From a bacterium (GTDB lineage: Bacteria > AUK180): a stretch of DNA of 17,991 bases. The notes under the pieces were generated by a model. That model was not told the DNA's origin, searched no databases, and saw nothing but the letters and a program-made list of their open reading frames with translations. The DNA is taken from contig JAUXGM010000028.1 of the NCBI GenBank assembly GCA_030622125.1, positions 1 to 17,991 on the forward strand, written 5' to 3'. Shown one piece after another: positions 14,916-17,991 of this stretch. Position 1 is the stretch's first letter. Each line of letters begins with the position of its first letter. The position numbers and the translations under genes are program-made.

Positions 14916-16744
14916 TTAAAACAGATGTATTGATAATTGGTGGTGGTCCTGCCGGTCTGGGAGCAGCCATAGAAACGACAAAAAGGAAATTAAAAACACT
15001 TATTATTGAAGAAAATCCGCTATACGGCGGGCAATTAATTAAACAAACACATAAATTTTTCGGATCATCCTCCCATTTTGCAGGGACACGAGGTATTCTG
15101 ATACATGAAAAGCTGCATAAAGAAATAGAAAGCAAATATTTGACAATGAAGACCAATCACTCTGTAATTGCGGTTTATGACGATAATATCATAGGCATTC
15201 ATGACAAAAACAAAAATAAATTTTTGAAAGTAGATGCAAAAAAGGTAATACTTGCAACGGGGGCATCGGAAAAGACCATTCCCTTTAAAAATAATGATCT
15301 TCCAGGCATTTACGGCGCCGGCGGTGTTCAAACATTGATGAATGTCAACGGTGTATTACCCGGGAAAAAGATATTGATGATCGGCGCGGGAAATATAGGT
15401 CTCATTGTTTCATATCAATTAATCCAAGCCGGTGCGGAAGTTGTGGGCATCATTGAAGCAATGTCAAAGCAAGGCGGATATTTGGTCCATTTGGATAAGG
15501 TAAAAAGACTTGGTGTTCCGCTTTATTTCAATCACACTATTGTTGAGGCACATGGTGATGATAAGGTAGAAAAAGCAGTGATCGCAAAAGTTGATAAAAA
15601 TTGGAATATCATAGATGGAACTCAAAAAACAGTGGAATGTGATACCATTTGTCTGGCAGTGGGTTTGACCCCGACTTCTGAACTTTTGTGGCAAGCCGGC
15701 GTTGAAATGGAATTTAATCCTGTGCTGGGTGGGTATATTCCCAAATATAATGAGTATATGGAGACAAATAAGAAAAAATTTTTTGTAGCAGGCGATGCTG
15801 CTGGTATCGGAGAAGCAACTTCTGCCATTATTGAAGGTCGGATTGCCGGTATTTCCGCTGCAAAGGCACTTAATGCAGAAAAAAATGCTAAGAAATTTCA
15901 TAAACCATTGATCGATTATATAAATAATTTAAGGGACGGTTCCACGGGAATTAAAGTAAAAAAAGCGAAATTTGGCCTATGGGGTAAGGAACTTAAAGAT
16001 ATTAAGGAAGTAAAAATAAGACCCAATCAAAAGGGAAAGATAAAAAAAGACAGGAAACAGCCCTATGTGGTAATAGAATGTACAGAGGATATACCCTGTA
16101 ATCCATGTGAAGCATCGTGTCCCTTCGGTGCTATTGATATAGGTAAAAGAATCGTCAATATTCCCGTTGTGGATCTGAATAAATGTACCGGTTGTCTTTC
16201 ATGTATCTCATCATGTCCCGGTCTGGCAATTTTCGGTATTACGGAAAATGTACAAAAGGGAAAGGTCGTGATCTCCATCCCTTATGAATTATACCCTCTG
16301 CCTGAAAAGGGAAATAGCATCTGGGCGGTTGATAAAAACGGTCAAATTCTTTCTGAGGCGGAAGTTTACAGGGTAAGAAAAAATAAAAATAAAACAAATA
16401 TTGTTTCTATTATCGTTGATGAAAAATATAAAGATTCCGTAAGACATTTTTACCCGCAGAGCGAGGGTGATGTTATAATTTGCAGGTGTAATGATATTAC
16501 AGCAAAAGAGATCAATGATGCTATTGATGACGGTTATACGGATTTTGAAGAATTGAAAAGATATTTGCGGGTTACCATGGGACCATGTCAGGGCAGAGGT
16601 TGCCGACATTTGGTCATGGGAATGATAAGAGCAAAAACAGGGAAAGATATATCCAAAGGATCTACCGGTACGAGAAGACCTCCGGAATCCTCTTTACCGT
16701 TTAAAGCCATTGTAAAAGAGAATAAAAAAAGGAGCAAAGAATGA
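14912..16744 (+). CDS. FAD/iron-sulfur electron-transfer subunit of an amine or amino-acid dehydrogenase
   Basis: A 610-residue multidomain oxidoreductase. The FAD-binding Rossmann motif IIGGGPAGLG is at 8-17. The second dinucleotide motif MIGAGNIGL is at 156-164, and FVAGDAAGIGEA (291-302) closes the FAD site, as in the pyridine-nucleotide-disulfide oxidoreductase fold. A two-cluster ferredoxin follows, with ligands C390/C396/C399/C403 and C425/C428/C431/C435. A BFD-like [2Fe-2S] domain completes it, with C524, C526, C559 and C564. HcnB (about 460 residues) lacks the two-cluster ferredoxin; in archaeal dye-linked proline dehydrogenases comparable parts are, as I recall, on separate subunits. 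It overlaps both neighbours by ATGA. I infer that it passes electrons from the DAO-type subunit to an acceptor. Whether NAD(P) binds is not clear. Confidence 0.88.
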   Translation: MIKTDVLIIGGGPAGLGAAIETTKRKLKTLIIEENPLYGGQLIKQTHKFFGSSSHFAGTRGILIHEKLHKEIESKYLTMKTNHSVIAVYDDNIIGIHDKNKNKFLKVDAKKVILATGASEKTIPFKNNDLPGIYGAGGVQTLMNVNGVLPGKKILMIGAGNIGLIVSYQLIQAGAEVVGIIEAMSKQGGYLVHLDKVKRLGVPLYFNHTIVEAHGDDKVEKAVIAKVDKNWNIIDGTQKTVECDTICLAVGLTPTSELLWQAGVEMEFNPVLGGYIPKYNEYMETNKKKFFVAGDAAGIGEATSAIIEGRIAGISAAKALNAEKNAKKFHKPLIDYINNLRDGSTGIKVKKAKFGLWGKELKDIKEVKIRPNQKGKIKKDRKQPYVVIECTEDIPCNPCEASCPFGAIDIGKRIVNIPVVDLNKCTGCLSCISSCPGLAIFGITENVQKGKVVISIPYELYPLPEKGNSIWAVDKNGQILSEAEVYRVRKNKNKTNIVSIIVDEKYKDSVRHFYPQSEGDVIICRCNDITAKEINDAIDDGYTDFEELKRYLRVTMGPCQGRGCRHLVMGMIRAKTGKDISKGSTGTRRPPESSLPFKAIVKENKKRSKE

Positions 16745-17886
16745 AAAAGTCCTATGAAGTGGGGATAATCGGTGGAGGTATCATCGGTGCTACCATTGCA
16801 TATTATCTTGCAAAAATGGGAATGAAAGATATTGTACTCCTTGACAAAAGTTATTATACGAGCGGTTCTACGGGAAGATGCGGCGGTGGTATAAGACAGC
16901 AATGGTCAACTCCTGCAAATGTCAAGCTCGGTATCCGCTCAGTAAAACTTTTTGAACAATATGAGAAGGAATTGGATTTTAATTTCGATTATGTCCAAAA
17001 GGGTTATTTAATATTGGCATTTACAGATGATGAGGTAAGGGATTTTAAGAAAAATGTCAAAATGCAAAGATCCTTGGGACTCAATGTCAATTTTATTTCA
17101 AAAAAAGAAGCACAAAAGATAGTGCCATTTTTAAATACAAATGATATATTAGGTGCAACATATTGCCCAACCGATGGTTTGGGAAGTCCTTTCCTGTCAA
17201 CATTCGGATATTTGAAAAGAGTAAGAGAAATGGGCGTTGAAACCTATAATTATACGGAAGTTACTGCAATAAAAAGAAATAAAGAGAAATATGATCTGAA
17301 AACATCTAAGGGAAATGTTTCGGTAAAATATGTGGTAAATGCGGCAGGTCCCTGGGCAAAGGATATTTCGAAAATGCTTGATTATGATATTCCAGTCAAT
17401 CCCGAAAGGCATCAGATACTTGTTACAGAACCCCTTGAAAGAATGGTCGATCCAATGGTCATAGATTTTCTTCATGGATTTTACGGTTCGCAGGAAAAGA
17501 ACGGTGGTTTTGTCATGGGAGAAGGTGATCCAACGGAGCCGGAATCATTCAAGATCTCTTCCAATTGGAAATTTCTGGAATCCATATCAAAAAAATTCAC
17601 ATATCTTTTTCCAAAATTTAAGGATGTTAAGATATTGAGACAGTGGGCGGGTTCTTATGTAGTTTCACCGGATGCCCAACCTATTTTGGGACCTATTTCA
17701 AAAGAGGATAAGAACTTCTTTTTAGCAGTGGGATATTCCGGTCACGGTTTTATGCTTGCGCCTGCAACGGGTGAAGCGATTGCAGAATGGATATTATACG
17801 GAAAATCAAAAACCACTGATATTTCACATCTCACAATGGAAAGGATCGAAAAAGGATTATTCGAGCAAGAACATAATGTGGTGTGA
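16741..17886 (+). CDS. DAO-family FAD-dependent oxidoreductase, catalytic subunit (HcnC / proline dehydrogenase beta-like)
   Basis: A 381-residue flavoprotein of the glycine oxidase / sarcosine oxidase / D-amino-acid oxidase family. The N-terminal FAD motif IIGGGIIGATIAYYL gives G11, G13 and G16, with an acidic residue, D35, at the end of strand 2 (IVLLDKS). The STGRCGGGIRQQW block (43-55) is typical of the proline/sarcosine dehydrogenase branch. NAAGPWA (200-206) and the C-terminal FAD-contact blocks SPDAQPILG (309-317) and GYSGHGFMLAPATGE (331-345) complete the fold. As the third gene of a coupled operon with [2Fe-2S] and FAD/Fe-S partners, it is probably the substrate-oxidising subunit of a membrane- or ferredoxin-linked dehydrogenase. 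L-proline, sarcosine, hydroxyproline or another imino/amino acid are possible substrates; none can be chosen from sequence alone. Confidence 0.88.
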   Translation: MKKSYEVGIIGGGIIGATIAYYLAKMGMKDIVLLDKSYYTSGSTGRCGGGIRQQWSTPANVKLGIRSVKLFEQYEKELDFNFDYVQKGYLILAFTDDEVRDFKKNVKMQRSLGLNVNFISKKEAQKIVPFLNTNDILGATYCPTDGLGSPFLSTFGYLKRVREMGVETYNYTEVTAIKRNKEKYDLKTSKGNVSVKYVVNAAGPWAKDISKMLDYDIPVNPERHQILVTEPLERMVDPMVIDFLHGFYGSQEKNGGFVMGEGDPTEPESFKISSNWKFLESISKKFTYLFPKFKDVKILRQWAGSYVVSPDAQPILGPISKEDKNFFLAVGYSGHGFMLAPATGEAIAEWILYGKSKTTDISHLTMERIEKGLFEQEHNVV

Positions 17887-17895
17887 TTAAATCCA

Positions 17896-17923
17896 GTTGA
17901 GAGTTGAAAATTGAGAATTGAGA
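17896..17923 (+). repeat. 7-bp tandem repeat, four copies
   Basis: Four consecutive units of (A/G)TTGA(G/A)A: GTTGAGA, GTTGAAA, ATTGAGA, ATTGAGA, with a degenerate fifth. They begin 9 bases after the stop of the DAO-family gene. The rest of the window end (17924-17991) is non-coding, AT-rich and shows no terminator. Confidence 0.7.
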
Positions 17924-17991
17924 GTTAGAAAAACAGTATTCAGTACTAAGTATAAAGTGAAGAGAAAAAGAAATGGAATAACCACAGAGCA

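Noticed and set aside
1-17991. CRISPR array, insertion sequence or phage remnant
   Set aside because: No regularly spaced long repeats, transposase or integrase reading frames, or phage-type genes were seen on either strand.

Overview
The window is an AT-rich stretch from a diderm bacterium. It carries, in the classical bacterial order, the end of tuf, then rpmG, tRNA-Trp, secE, nusG, rplK, rplA, rplJ, rplL and RNA polymerase. After these come a small convergent gene, a TonB-dependent outer-membrane receptor, and a three-gene flavoprotein dehydrogenase operon. The TonB receptor implies an outer membrane. The polymerase has a large insertion in the beta' trigger loop and a beta insertion before the GRHGNKG motif. 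Both resemble the E. coli / FCB type rather than the Gram-positive type. My best guess is an uncultured FCB-like lineage (Cloacimonadota-like would fit), but no sequence comparison was possible and this is weakly held.

Region 1 (1-3329) is translation, secretion and transcription-elongation housekeeping. Genes are tightly packed: rpmG and the tRNA share one base, rplJ and rplL overlap in TAATG, and the other gaps are mostly 4-22 bases. I see no clear terminator before the polymerase gene, so rplL and the polymerase are probably co-transcribed.

Region 2 (3417-11795) is the most striking feature. One uninterrupted 2792-codon reading frame holds all of RpoB followed by all of RpoC. There is no stop, intergenic gap or evident ribosome-binding site at the junction (around codons 1270-1279). 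The catalytic NADFDGDQM motif, both beta' zinc sites, the rifampicin pocket and the trigger loop are all present. Natural rpoB-rpoC fusions are known in Helicobacter/Wolinella and Wolbachia; here the fusion appears in a different genomic setting.

Region 3 (11796-12559) holds a weak bidirectional terminator, a small exported protein of unknown function on the minus strand, and a noteworthy leader. A good sigma-70 promoter (TTGACT-16-TATAAT) is followed by about 200 bases of RNA with several strong stems, two of them capped by GNRA tetraloops. An intrinsic-type terminator then ends 19 bases before the start codon of the TonB receptor gene. This is the layout of a riboswitch or other transcription-attenuation leader, and I cannot match it to a class I know.

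Region 4 (12560-17886) has the TonB receptor and then a translationally coupled operon (ATGA overlaps). The operon encodes a small [2Fe-2S] protein, a 610-residue FAD/iron-sulfur electron-transfer subunit and a DAO-family flavoprotein. The arrangement resembles HcnABC and the dye-linked proline dehydrogenases, and suggests oxidation of an amino acid or other amine. The last 105 bases are non-coding and include a 7-bp tandem repeat.
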